Origin: Streptomyces sp. NBC_00286
GTDB lineage: Bacteria > Actinomycetota > Actinomycetes > Streptomycetales > Streptomycetaceae
Assembly (NCBI RefSeq): GCF_036173125.1
Contig: NZ_CP108054.1
Span: 1,674,001 to 1,738,000 of the forward strand
DNA length: 64,000 bases
Direction: 5' to 3'
How positions within the stretch are numbered: the stretch's first letter is position 1; the number at the start of each line of letters is the position of its first letter. Made by a program: the position numbers and the translations under genes. Below the pieces are notes generated by a model. That model was given only the letters and a program-made list of their open reading frames with translations. It did not search any database and was not told the DNA's origin. Of the stretch, positions 10,097-17,972 are shown piece by piece.

Positions 10097-10370
10097 GGAG
10101 GCGTACTGCCTCCGGCGATGTCGGACGCGGTCCACTACCTGGTGGACAACAGCATCAAGTGGCGAGCAATGCCATTGGGGCCCCGCCGTGGAATCCTCCC
10201 GGTCCACGCCCTCTTCCGACGCGGGGCGTGACCATGGTCTGGTCATCGAGTTCCACGACTGGCCGCGCGGGAAACTCCGTGAGAAGGCGGGCCGGGGATC
10301 GGAGCCGAGTGTCGGTGTGATCGGCTCCCGGCCGGTGAAGGCGGACGCCGTCGTGGGCCCGGCGGGTGTC
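10097..10370 (+). pseudogene. IS5-family transposase remnant, multiply frameshifted
   Basis: Translated from 10103, the sequence gives VLPPAMSDAVHYLVDNSIKW followed by RAMP. The PPWN/VHALFRR segment (about 10180-10222) is split over two frames, and a third frame gives DHGLVIEFHDWPRGKLREK, then GSEPSVGVIGSRPVKADAVVG (10225-10362). This order is that of an IS5-group DDE transposase. At least two frameshifts are needed, the catalytic Asp expected in the VIDS motif is Gly (VIGSRPVK), and the C-terminal half is absent. The remnant directly abuts the IS110 fragment, so the site has been hit repeatedly. Confidence 0.6.
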
Positions 10371-10371
10371 G

Positions 10372-10845
10372 TCACCTCAGTCCGAGTGCGTCGATCAGTG
10401 CCTCGGAAGCGAGCAGCATGACGGTGCACCACAGGGTGACGCCTGCCATGAGCCAGCCGATCAGCTGCCACCGAGGCAGGCCCAGCGCCGTGCCCAGCAT
10501 GGCCGATCCCCAGGTGCCGAAGAGCGCCGGCCCGATGATGCCGAAGCCGATGACGCCGTACCTGTTCACCACGCGCCGGGCCCGTCGGCCGGTGGGGCCG
10601 TCGAGTCGGTTCCGACGTTTCCCGGGCGGTGCCCCGGCGGTGATGGGTCGCCGCTTCGAGCGCCAGACCTGCCAGCGGGTACGCAGCCATCCGACCGTGA
10701 AGACGGCGGACAGCAGGCACCCGGCCGCGCCGAGAAGCACGGCGAGGAGTGCGATGGGCGGTGCGAGGGAGATCGAGAGGCCGAACGGCACGGCCGGGGT
10801 ACCCAGGGTGAATCCAGCGAGCACTGCCCAGGCGAATTTCAGCAC
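10372..10845 (-). CDS. Small integral membrane protein (possible small multidrug export-like)
   Basis: A 157-aa protein with four likely membrane segments: two N-terminal (about residues 3-22 and 27-52), a basic cytoplasmic loop rich in Arg/Lys (residues 55-95), then two more (about 97-125 and 130-152). The GTG start has GAGGAG six bases upstream. The second half resembles the Gly-rich helices of the putative small multidrug export family (Sm_multidrug_ex), but I cannot confirm this from sequence alone. It is divergent from the PPOX gene across an 80-bp region holding an inverted repeat (10902-10915), so the two are probably co-regulated. Confidence 0.6.
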   Translation of the reverse strand: MLKFAWAVLAGFTLGTPAVPFGLSISLAPPIALLAVLLGAAGCLLSAVFTVGWLRTRWQVWRSKRRPITAGAPPGKRRNRLDGPTGRRARRVVNRYGVIGFGIIGPALFGTWGSAMLGTALGLPRWQLIGWLMAGVTLWCTVMLLASEALIDALGLR

Positions 10846-10901
10846 GTATCGCTCCTCGTCGGGTGGGACGGAAGCCGCGTCGGGTCGCGGCGACAGCGCG
10901 T

Positions 10902-10915
10902 TAACTAACCAGTTA
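10902..10915. promoter_or_regulatory. Inverted repeat TAACT-AACC-AGTTA, candidate operator
   Basis: The perfect 5-bp arms lie in the divergent promoter region between 10845 and 10926. The CTAAC core matches the half-sites seen at 11433-11452 and 13649-13664, although here the spacing of the second half differs. A TetR-like repressor site is the simplest reading. Confidence 0.55.
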
Positions 10916-10925
10916 TGCTAGCGCG

Positions 10926-11342
10926 GTGACCACCTCACCATTCCCCTCAGCACCCTTACCGAGCGGCTCGGTTGAGCGACTGGCGGCATGCAGGTACGTA
11001 CTTCTCACGACGTTCCGCCGGGACGGGCGGGCGGTGCCCACTCCGGTGTGGGTGATGAGGGACGGGGACTGCCTGGCCGTGTGGAGCGTAGCCGACACCG
11101 GCAAGGTCAAACGGATCCGAAACAGCGGCCGGGTGACCGTCGCCCCGTGTGACTGGCGGGGGGCCCCGAAGGGAGAGTCCGTGTCGGGTGTCGCCGAGCT
11201 GCCCGCGGATCAGGACACCCTTCACTACCTCGACCTGATGAAGCGCAAGTACGGTCTCGTCGCGCGGGTCGGCTTGCTCGGAAGTCGACTGAAGGGGCCC
11301 GGGCACCGCACGGTGGGCATCCGGATCCGACTCACGGAGTGA
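10926..11342 (+). CDS. PPOX-class F420/flavin-dependent oxidoreductase
   Basis: A 138-aa split-barrel protein of the pyridoxamine-5'-phosphate-oxidase-like, probably F420-dependent class (TIGR03666 type). Residues about 20-60 (YVLLTTFRRDGRAVPTPVWV) and 68-95 (VWSVADTGKVKRIRNSGRV) are the characteristic strand-loop motifs, followed by VTVAPCDWRG. It has a GTG start. Members use F420H2 or a flavin to reduce small molecules in the cytosol, and the substrate is unknown. It is followed by an exporter that shares the CTAAC-type operator motif, suggesting a detoxification pair. Confidence 0.85.
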   Translation: MTTSPFPSAPLPSGSVERLAACRYVLLTTFRRDGRAVPTPVWVMRDGDCLAVWSVADTGKVKRIRNSGRVTVAPCDWRGAPKGESVSGVAELPADQDTLHYLDLMKRKYGLVARVGLLGSRLKGPGHRTVGIRIRLTE

Positions 11343-11432
11343 CCCTCGCGGCCACTTGCCGCGTCCGGCCCTCATGCCCCGTCCGAACCCTTGTTGACGG
11401 ACCCTCGGATCTCCGGCAGCCTTGCGCCAGAA

Positions 11433-11452
11433 GACTAACCATCTAGTTAGTC
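11433..11452. promoter_or_regulatory. Operator-like palindrome GACTAAC-N6-GTTAGTC before the exporter
   Basis: The perfect 7-bp arms flank a 6-nt spacer, 28 bp upstream of the MFS start. A possible promoter overlaps it: TTGCGC at 11422-11427 and TAGTTA at 11444-11449, spaced 16 bp. A protein bound here would block transcription, as TetR repressors do at drug-exporter promoters. The core CTAAC-N6-GTTAG recurs exactly at 13649-13664. Confidence 0.75.
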
Positions 11453-11480
11453 AACTATTTCCGAACGGAGTGGCCCCGCC

Positions 11481-12983
11481 ATGTCGTTATCCACCGGCGA
11501 ACCCACCAGCATTCCGCACGAGTCAGGACCTTCGTCCCCGCGGTCCTCGCGGCGGTGGTGGGCGCTGGCCGTGATCGCTCTGGCCCAGCTGATGATCATG
11601 CTGGACGCCACCATCGTGAACATCGCGCTGCCGTCCGCACAGGCCGACCTGGGCTTCTCCGACAACGACAGGCAGTGGATCGTCACCGCCTACGCACTCA
11701 CCTTCGGCAGCTTGCTGCTGATCGGGGGGCGTATCGCCGATCTCTTCGGCCGCAAGGAGACCTTCCTCGCGGGTGTCGTCGGTTTCGCCGCCGCCTCGGT
11801 GCTCGGCGGAGCCGCCGGCAACTTCGAACTCCTGGTGCTGGCCAGAGCGCTCCAGGGTGTCTCGGGTGCCCTGTTGGCGCCGGCGGCTCTCTCTCTGCTG
11901 ACGACCATCTTCACCGACGTCAAGGAACGGGGCCGGGCCTTCGCGATCTTCGGTGCCATCGCGGGCGCCGGCGGGGCGCTCGGCAATCTGCTCGGCGGCG
12001 TGCTGACCGAGTACCTCAACTGGCGTTGGACCCTCTACATCAACCTGGCGTTCGCGGCGGCGGCGTTCCTGGGCGGTCTGCTGCTGATCGAGCGTCAGCC
12101 CCGGGCGGCCCAACGCGCCAAGCTCGACGTCCCCGGCGCGGTGCTGGTCACCCTGGGACTCTTCGGCCTGGTGTACGGGTTCTCCAACGCCGAGTCGCAC
12201 GGGTGGGGTTCTCCCGCCAGCTGGGGTCTGCTGGTCGGGGGTCTCGCCCTGCTCGCCCTCTTCACGTACTGGCAGTCGACGACGGACCGGCCGCTGCTAC
12301 CCCTGCGCATCCTCCTCGACAGGGACCGGGGAGCCTCGCAGATCGCCATTCTGGTCGCCACCGGAGGCATGTACGCGGTCGCGTTGTTCCTCGCCTACTA
12401 CATGCAGCAGACGCTCAAGTACACCCCGGTCGAGGCGGGGCTCGCCTTCCTGCCCATCCCGGTCGCCCTGGTCGTTGCCTCCGGCCTGGCCGTGGGGGTC
12501 CTAATGCCCCGGGTGGGGCCGAAGATCGTGATTCCCCTCGGGATGGCGCTGCTGGGCGTGGGCATGGTCTGGTTCACCCGCCTGGAGCTGGACAGCACTT
12601 ACGTCGGAGGCATTCTGCCGCCGCTGGTCGTCCTGGGCCTCGGTCTCGGCATGGTCTATGCGCCGGCGATCGACCTGGCCACCTACCGGGTGCACGAGGA
12701 CGACTCCGGTGTGGCCTCTGCGGCGGTCAACACCACGCAGCAGATCGGTGGTTCGCTGGGGATCGCCATCCTCAACACGCTCGCGGCGAGCGCCGCGGGC
12801 AGCTATCTCAGCAGCCGGCAGGCCACGCCCGAGGTGGTCGCCGAGGCGGCGTTGCACAGCTACTCCACCGCGTACTGGTGGGCAGCCGGCCTCGCAGCCG
12901 TCGGCCTCGTCGTGACCTTCCTGCTGTACCGCCCCGGCGTTCGGGAAAAGTCCCCCGACGCGGCGAAGACCGTCGCCATGTGA
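11481..12983 (+). CDS. MFS drug exporter, DHA2 (EmrB/QacA) family
   Basis: A 500-aa protein with about 14 hydrophobic segments, the usual length and topology for DHA2 exporters. Visible signatures are LMIMLDATIVNIALP in helix 1 (motif D1), GGRIADLFGRKE (motif A, about residues 77-88), RALQGVSGALLAPAAL and GAIAGAGGALGNLLGGVL (antiporter motif C region). It probably uses the proton gradient to export a drug or an endogenous metabolite. It sits behind the palindromic operator at 11433-11452 and ahead of a long hairpin at 13022-13083, so it is likely a single-gene transcript. Position between two biosynthetic blocks fits a self-resistance role for either product; this is inference. Confidence 0.93.
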   Translation: MSLSTGEPTSIPHESGPSSPRSSRRWWALAVIALAQLMIMLDATIVNIALPSAQADLGFSDNDRQWIVTAYALTFGSLLLIGGRIADLFGRKETFLAGVVGFAAASVLGGAAGNFELLVLARALQGVSGALLAPAALSLLTTIFTDVKERGRAFAIFGAIAGAGGALGNLLGGVLTEYLNWRWTLYINLAFAAAAFLGGLLLIERQPRAAQRAKLDVPGAVLVTLGLFGLVYGFSNAESHGWGSPASWGLLVGGLALLALFTYWQSTTDRPLLPLRILLDRDRGASQIAILVATGGMYAVALFLAYYMQQTLKYTPVEAGLAFLPIPVALVVASGLAVGVLMPRVGPKIVIPLGMALLGVGMVWFTRLELDSTYVGGILPPLVVLGLGLGMVYAPAIDLATYRVHEDDSGVASAAVNTTQQIGGSLGIAILNTLAASAAGSYLSSRQATPEVVAEAALHSYSTAYWWAAGLAAVGLVVTFLLYRPGVREKSPDAAKTVAM

Positions 12984-13021
12984 CGACCTGCTCCACGAAA
13001 TCCTCTCCATCCTCGAACAGG

Positions 13022-13083
13022 AAGCAGCCCCCCGGGGGGCCGTCGCACACCCGCGCTGACGGTCACGCCTCGGGGGGCTGCTT
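13022..13083 (+). terminator. Long stem-loop after the MFS gene
   Basis: AAGCAGCCCCCC (13022-13033) pairs perfectly with GGGGGGCTGCTT (13072-13083) across a 38-nt loop. It begins 39 bp after the MFS stop codon. The adjoining C6G6 run could form an alternative hairpin. Confidence 0.6.
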
Positions 13084-13269
13084 GGTCGGGCGACCCTTGA
13101 ACGACTCATGAGGGAAGCTGAGTACGGCGCCCACGGTCCTCCCTGGGCTCCGGGGCGGCACGGCGCGGAGCCTGCTTCGGCCCGACGCCTCGGAATCGCT
13201 CCATCACGGACCGCGTCGCACCGGATGGGTCGTACCCCTCGCTGAGACATCGACGCCGCGGCATGACCG

Positions 13270-13380
13270 TCCAGGCCGTCCGAGCCGCGATCTCCTACGC
13301 GGACCGCACTGGGTCCAGTGGCGCCACCTCCCGGATGACTTCCTGCCCTGGGCCACGGTCCACGGCTTTACGGAACCGGC
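13270..13380 (+). pseudogene. IS5-like transposase N-terminal remnant
   Basis: AVRAAISYADRTG followed, after a one-base frameshift near 13315, by QWRHLPDDFLPWATVHGF reproduces the conserved start of an IS5-family transposase (consensus: RTG-QWR-LP-DFPPW-TV). The rest of the element is not present. It lies between the exporter terminator and the terpene promoter region. Confidence 0.5.
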
Positions 13381-13384
13381 GGAT

Positions 13385-13820
13385 GGCATTCCCGATTCCG
13401 GCCTTCGGTCGAAATTAGCCATGTGATGCAGGTCATATGCCAGAATTTCGGCTTCAATTGGAATGGGAGCCTCGCGTTCCAGGGGCATATTCAGGTTCAA
13501 GGTCGAGGGTTACGTATCGCATTTCACCCCCAGAGGTCACGCTCGACACTAAAGCGGAATAACTTGAATATGGGACATTGCGGCGCGCTCGGGAACTTTT
13601 CCAGCCTTCGATCGCACAGTCGAGAACGCGCCAACCTGTGGTTCACGGCTAACTATCCTGTTAGTTTTTAGCGGCAGTCATCGGGTGACATCGACAACGC
13701 TGTCGGTCGCACGCGGCTCCACCGCCCGAGGCCATCTGGCGCTCCGGGTTGATTCCTGGGTTCGCTCCGGCATCTCTGTGAAATTCCAGCCGTTCAGCCC
13801 TGCCCGAAGGGAGTGTTGGC
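13385..13820 (+). promoter_or_regulatory. Leader and promoter region of the terpene locus
   Basis: About 435 bp without a credible gene. The part 13430-13670 is clearly more AT-rich than its surroundings and ends in the CTAAC/GTTAG repeat at 13649-13664. The terpene cyclase SD (AAGGGAG, 13807-13813) closes the region. I see no defined riboswitch or RNA gene. Confidence 0.4.
13649..13664. promoter_or_regulatory. CTAAC-N6-GTTAG inverted repeat upstream of the terpene genes
   Basis: The 5-bp arms with a 6-nt spacer (TATCCT) match the core and spacing of the exporter operator at 11433-11452. It lies 157 bp before the terpene cyclase start and is the only clear palindrome in the leader. The shared motif suggests that exporter and terpene biosynthesis answer to the same repressor. 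Confidence 0.6.
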
Positions 13821-14897
13821 ATGACAACCGTGCGCCGCTCACTAGGTGTTCCGCCATTCTTTTGCCCATTACCCGACGTTGTGTACGACAAGCCGGATGA
13901 AATAGATGCCGGCGCTGTTGCCTGGATGTTTCGGCAAGGTTTTCGCAAGGAGGGTGACTGGCTGCCGAAAATGAAGGCGGGTTCGTACACCGCACACTGC
14001 ATGCCATATGTCCTCGACCGGTGCGCCGAGATCATCACCTATGTCATGTACTGGGGCGGTGCCTGGGACGACGACCTCGACGTGATCCCAGGGCTGGACC
14101 AGCCCGCACCTCTGACCGTCCACGTCAGCCGCCTCAAGCACATCCTCGCCTCGCCCAAGTCCGTCGTGCCGCCCGGGGATCCGTACCTCTCCTCCTTCCA
14201 GGACTTTTGGAAGCACATCTCCGCCGTGTCGACACCGGGCCAACTTGAGCATCTGCGCCAGGGTTTCTGCAGCTATTTCGACGGTGTGCTGTGGAAATGC
14301 GCGAACCAGAGTCTCGGTGAACTCCCCGAACTGGGGGATTACCTGATCATGCGAGGCAACGATGTGGCCGGCCCCTGGCTGACCGCACTCACTCCGATCG
14401 GCGGCGGATACGAACTGACCGCAGCCGAACGTCTCGATCCCCGAGTGCGCGCGGCGTCCGAAGCCGTGTCCGTCATCGTCGGTCTCGACAACGACCTGAT
14501 CTCAATTCATCGGGAGAATCTGCAAGGCTTGTTCGACCAGAACGCCATCAGCATCGTGGTGCGCGACCAGCAATGCACACCCGAGGAAGCGGTCGCCGAA
14601 GTCCGCGCGCTGCGTGACCGAATCATGTCCGTGTACCTGCGTCTGCGCGACGAGGTCTCCGCGACCGCCCGCCCGGAACTGAGGCGCTACGTCCACGAGA
14701 TCGGCTACTGGATTCGCGGTCACATCATCTGGGCGGACTTCACCACCCGTTACTGCGCGCCCGTCGACCCGGAGACCGGCGAAGAACAGAACTTCGGCGG
14801 CTACGGCCTGGTCTGGGCGGACGAGCCCGCTGACGACGACCCCGCGCCCCTGCCGATTCCACAGATCGCCTGGTGGTGGGACCAGCTGGAGGGCTGA
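13821..14897 (+). CDS. Class I terpene synthase (terpene cyclase)
   Basis: A 358-aa single alpha-domain terpene cyclase, the usual bacterial length. The metal-binding motifs are intact: the Asp-rich motif D83-D84-D85-L86-D87 (DDxxD), the NSE triad N224-D225-x-x-S228-x-x-x-E232, and the C-terminal R310-Y311 diphosphate sensor. The enzyme ionises a prenyl diphosphate and cyclises the cation in the cytosol. A polyprenyl diphosphate synthase three genes down makes GGPP (diterpene) a reasonable substrate, but FPP cannot be excluded. The start has AAGGGAG seven bases upstream. It is followed 63 bp later by a P450 and probably forms an operon with it. Confidence 0.93.
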   Translation: MTTVRRSLGVPPFFCPLPDVVYDKPDEIDAGAVAWMFRQGFRKEGDWLPKMKAGSYTAHCMPYVLDRCAEIITYVMYWGGAWDDDLDVIPGLDQPAPLTVHVSRLKHILASPKSVVPPGDPYLSSFQDFWKHISAVSTPGQLEHLRQGFCSYFDGVLWKCANQSLGELPELGDYLIMRGNDVAGPWLTALTPIGGGYELTAAERLDPRVRAASEAVSVIVGLDNDLISIHRENLQGLFDQNAISIVVRDQQCTPEEAVAEVRALRDRIMSVYLRLRDEVSATARPELRRYVHEIGYWIRGHIIWADFTTRYCAPVDPETGEEQNFGGYGLVWADEPADDDPAPLPIPQIAWWWDQLEG

Positions 14898-14960
14898 CAG
14901 CGGCAACACAGAGCCCGACAGGTCCGCACAACCCTCAACAACCGCATGGAGGTTCGTTCC

Positions 14961-16355
14961 ATGACAGGCCAGGCAACCCGCGGCTATACGAAAGGCACCG
15001 CACCCAGCGCGCTGCCCGTGCTCGGGCACGCACACCGATTACGCAGCGACCCGCTCAGCTTCCTCCGGTCGCTGCCCGAGCAGGGCGACCTCGTGAAGAT
15101 CATGGTGGGGCCGACCCCCATGTACATCGCGTGCCACCCCGATCTCGTCCACGAGATGCTGACCGACAAGGTCAAGGACTTCGTCAAGGGCGGTCCCGTG
15201 ATGGACCGCGTGCGCACGGTGCTCGGAGACGGTCTCGTCACCGTCGACGGCCTCGTCCATCGCAAGCAGCGGCGTCTGATCCAGCCCTCCTTCCACCCCG
15301 CGCGCATCGCCGAGTACGTCGGCATCATGCAGAAGCAGGCAGCAGCGTCGGCTCATGAATGGCCCGCGGGCGAAAACGTCGACCTCCTGCTGCAGATGGG
15401 CAACCTCAGCGCCGACGTGGCGCTGAGCTGCCTGTTCTCCGAGCCCGGCGAGGGCGAGGTGCGCCGGGGCGGCCACCACGGTCTCCCGACAGCACTGAAC
15501 ACCGTGATCGACGGCATGTTCTTCCGCATGCTCAACCCGCTGCCGGCCCTGTCCTCCCTGCCCACCCCCGGCAACCAGCGCTACAAGCGGGCGGAGGCGC
15601 AGCTGCACCAGGTGGTGAACGAGACCATCGATCGCTACCGCCATTCGGGCGACGGCGGCGGTCTGCTGCGCACGATGATGACCGAGGTCGACGCGGACGG
15701 ACACCGCTTCACTGACCAGGAACTGCACGACCAGTCCATCACCTTGCTCCTCGGGGGCGCGGAGACCACCGCCGTCCTGATGTCGTGGATCTTCCACCTG
15801 CTGCACGAGAACCCGCAGGTCACCGCCAAGCTGCACGCGGAACTCGACGAGGTGCTGGCCGGCCGCCCGGTGACGGCCGAGGACCTGAGGAAGCTGCCGT
15901 ACACCCGCAACGTCGTCGCCGAGGGGCTGCGCCTCTACCCGCCGGCCTGGCTGCTCAGCCGTCGCGCCGCCGTCGACACCACGCTCGGCGGGCTGCCCGT
16001 ACCGGCCGGCACTGAGCTGTCGTACAGCCCCTTCCTGCTGAACCGGGACGCCCGCTACTTCGACGCCCCCGACAGCTTCGAGCCGGACCGGTGGCTCACC
16101 ATGTCGACCACCGCGCGCAAGGGCGACGCCTACCTGCCCTTCGGCGCCGGGAACCGCAAGTGCATCGGTGACGTGTTCGCCCTCACCGAGGCCCAAGTCA
16201 TCGTGGCCACCGTGGCCCAGTACTGGAAGCTGGACCGCGCCCCGGGCACCCGCCCCACGCGCGCCCTCGTGCGCATGAGCCTGCGTCCCGACCAGTTCAC
16301 GGTCGTGCCGACCCGACGGCAGCCGGCGCGCGAGCCGCAGGCCGCAGCGAGCTGA
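14961..16355 (+). CDS. Cytochrome P450
   Basis: A 464-aa P450. The I-helix oxygen-activation motif GGAETTA, the ExxR pair in EGLR and the heme-binding loop FGAGNRKCIGD with Cys401 are all present. The start chosen is 14961: the in-frame ATG at 14946 lies inside the Shine-Dalgarno sequence (GGAGG, 14948-14952) that serves 14961. Overall it resembles the longer, eukaryote-like bacterial P450s that oxidise terpenes (CYP170/CYP183 type). It directly follows the cyclase and probably oxidises its hydrocarbon product. No ferredoxin or reductase gene is nearby, so electrons must come from proteins encoded elsewhere. Confidence 0.93.
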   Translation: MTGQATRGYTKGTAPSALPVLGHAHRLRSDPLSFLRSLPEQGDLVKIMVGPTPMYIACHPDLVHEMLTDKVKDFVKGGPVMDRVRTVLGDGLVTVDGLVHRKQRRLIQPSFHPARIAEYVGIMQKQAAASAHEWPAGENVDLLLQMGNLSADVALSCLFSEPGEGEVRRGGHHGLPTALNTVIDGMFFRMLNPLPALSSLPTPGNQRYKRAEAQLHQVVNETIDRYRHSGDGGGLLRTMMTEVDADGHRFTDQELHDQSITLLLGGAETTAVLMSWIFHLLHENPQVTAKLHAELDEVLAGRPVTAEDLRKLPYTRNVVAEGLRLYPPAWLLSRRAAVDTTLGGLPVPAGTELSYSPFLLNRDARYFDAPDSFEPDRWLTMSTTARKGDAYLPFGAGNRKCIGDVFALTEAQVIVATVAQYWKLDRAPGTRPTRALVRMSLRPDQFTVVPTRRQPAREPQAAAS

Positions 16356-16372
16356 ACCCGTTCCGTTCGACC

Positions 16373-16414
16373 GACAGGGGCCCGGCAGGTCCTGCACCCG
16401 CGGCCGCCCCTGTC
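16373..16414 (+). terminator. Stem-loop after the P450
   Basis: GACAGGGGC (16373-16381) pairs with GCCCCTGTC (16406-16414) over a 24-nt loop that has a small inner hairpin, starting 18 bp after the P450 stop. It may separate cyclase-P450 from the GGPP synthase transcript. The remaining 240 bp to the next start show nothing else clear. Confidence 0.5.
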
Positions 16415-16653
16415 CGGCCTGCCCTCCGACATGTGAACGCACGTGTGCGGAGGGCCGGCCATCCGGCGCGGTCCGAACATCCCGTCACCGCTCGCCGCTC
16501 CATCGGTGACTCGCACCCGCGGCGCGGCCCGTCGACTGCCGGGACCCTCCTCCGCCCGGCCGGAAAGTGATGCCTCTCTTCGGCGGTTTCCCTCCCGTGT
16601 CACGCCCTCACTGACGCGGCCCACACGGTCTTGACGAACAGGAGCAACGACAC

Positions 16654-17736
16654 ATGAGCCCCACCACCAGCCTTCGCGAGCTGGGAGCCGACGCCCTGGA
16701 CTCGGTTCATCTGCGCGGCCTGATCGATGAGCGACTGAACGCCTTCCTCGACGGCAAGTGCCTCAAGGACACGGATGTCCACCTGGTCTCGCTCATCGAG
16801 CACCTGCGTGGCTTCCTGACCGCGGGCGGCAAGCGCATACGGCCGCTCCTGTGCATGGTGGGCTGGCACGCGGCGCGCGGATACGGCGAAACGGAGCCCG
16901 TCATCGGCGCGGCGGCCTCGCTCGAACTCTTCCACGCCTTCACCCTCATCCACGACGACGTGATGGACGCCTCCGACACTCGGCGCGGCCGTCCGACCCT
17001 CCACCGCGCGCTGGAGACGGGGGCGAACGGCACGACCGCCGAGCGGTTCGGCACCAACAGCGCGATCCTGCTCGGCGACCTGGTCATGGTGTGGTCGGAC
17101 GAGCTGCTGTACTCCAGCGGTCTCGACCAGCAGCAACTGGTCGCCGTCCGACCGCTGTTGGACGCCATGCGAACCGAGGTGATGATCGGCCAGTACTGGG
17201 ACCTGCTGGCCACCGGACAGCCCACCGCGGACGTCGAACGGTCGCTGGCCGTGATCCGCTACAAGACGGCCAAATACACCGTGGAGCGGCCGCTGCACAT
17301 CGGCGCGGCCCTCGCCGGAGCGGACCAGTCCCTGCTGGACGTCTGCACCGCCTACGCCCTGCCGATCGGAGAAGCCTTCCAACTGCGGGACGACCTCCTC
17401 GGCGTCTTCGGCGACCCGGCCAAGACCGGCAAGTCGACTTTGGACGACCTGCGGGAGGGCAAGGCGACAGCCCTGATGGCACACGCCCTCCACGCCGCCG
17501 ACCCCGAGCAGGCGCGCGTGCTGAAGTCCCTCGTCGGCGACCCGGACTTGGACGAAGCGGACGCCGAGACGGTCCGCGGAATACTGCGGGCCACGGGAGC
17601 CGCCGACAAGGTCGAGCAGATGATCACCGACCGGGTGCAGCGTGGCCGGCGGGTCCTGGACGAGGCCCCGTTCCCGGACGAGGTCAGGAAGACCCTCGAC
17701 ACCTTCGTCGCCACCACAACGTTCAGGACCACCTGA
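16654..17736 (+). CDS. Polyprenyl diphosphate synthase, probably geranylgeranyl diphosphate synthase
   Basis: A 360-aa trans-prenyltransferase. The first Asp-rich motif is D101-D102-V-M-D105 (LIHDDVMDASDTRRGRPT) and the second is QLRDDLLGVFGD, the DDxxG variant common in actinobacterial GGPP synthases. GGKRIRP near residue 58 binds the IPP diphosphate. It condenses IPP with allylic diphosphates in the cytosol to feed the terpene cyclase. Product length is inferred from family resemblance and context, not proven. CAGGAG precedes the start. It has its own 298-bp leader, and the mevalonate kinase follows after 236 bp that hold no recognisable gene. Confidence 0.88.
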   Translation: MSPTTSLRELGADALDSVHLRGLIDERLNAFLDGKCLKDTDVHLVSLIEHLRGFLTAGGKRIRPLLCMVGWHAARGYGETEPVIGAAASLELFHAFTLIHDDVMDASDTRRGRPTLHRALETGANGTTAERFGTNSAILLGDLVMVWSDELLYSSGLDQQQLVAVRPLLDAMRTEVMIGQYWDLLATGQPTADVERSLAVIRYKTAKYTVERPLHIGAALAGADQSLLDVCTAYALPIGEAFQLRDDLLGVFGDPAKTGKSTLDDLREGKATALMAHALHAADPEQARVLKSLVGDPDLDEADAETVRGILRATGAADKVEQMITDRVQRGRRVLDEAPFPDEVRKTLDTFVATTTFRTT

Positions 17737-17972
17737 ACCCGCTGCCGAGGGCGACCGGAGGAGAACCGACCCGGCATCCGCCACGGAATCGGTTCGCGAG
17801 CACGCACCGGCGGTGCGGTTCGACGCTCTGATTCACCCCGTGCGGTGGCGTTGCTCGTGCCCGCGGCCGCGACCACCGGCCGCGGTGCCCATGGGTGACC
17901 GAAGCATGACGCGACACGCGGTCGAACGGGCCTATTTCATTCCTTCCTAGAAACCTGGATGACGCGATCTCA

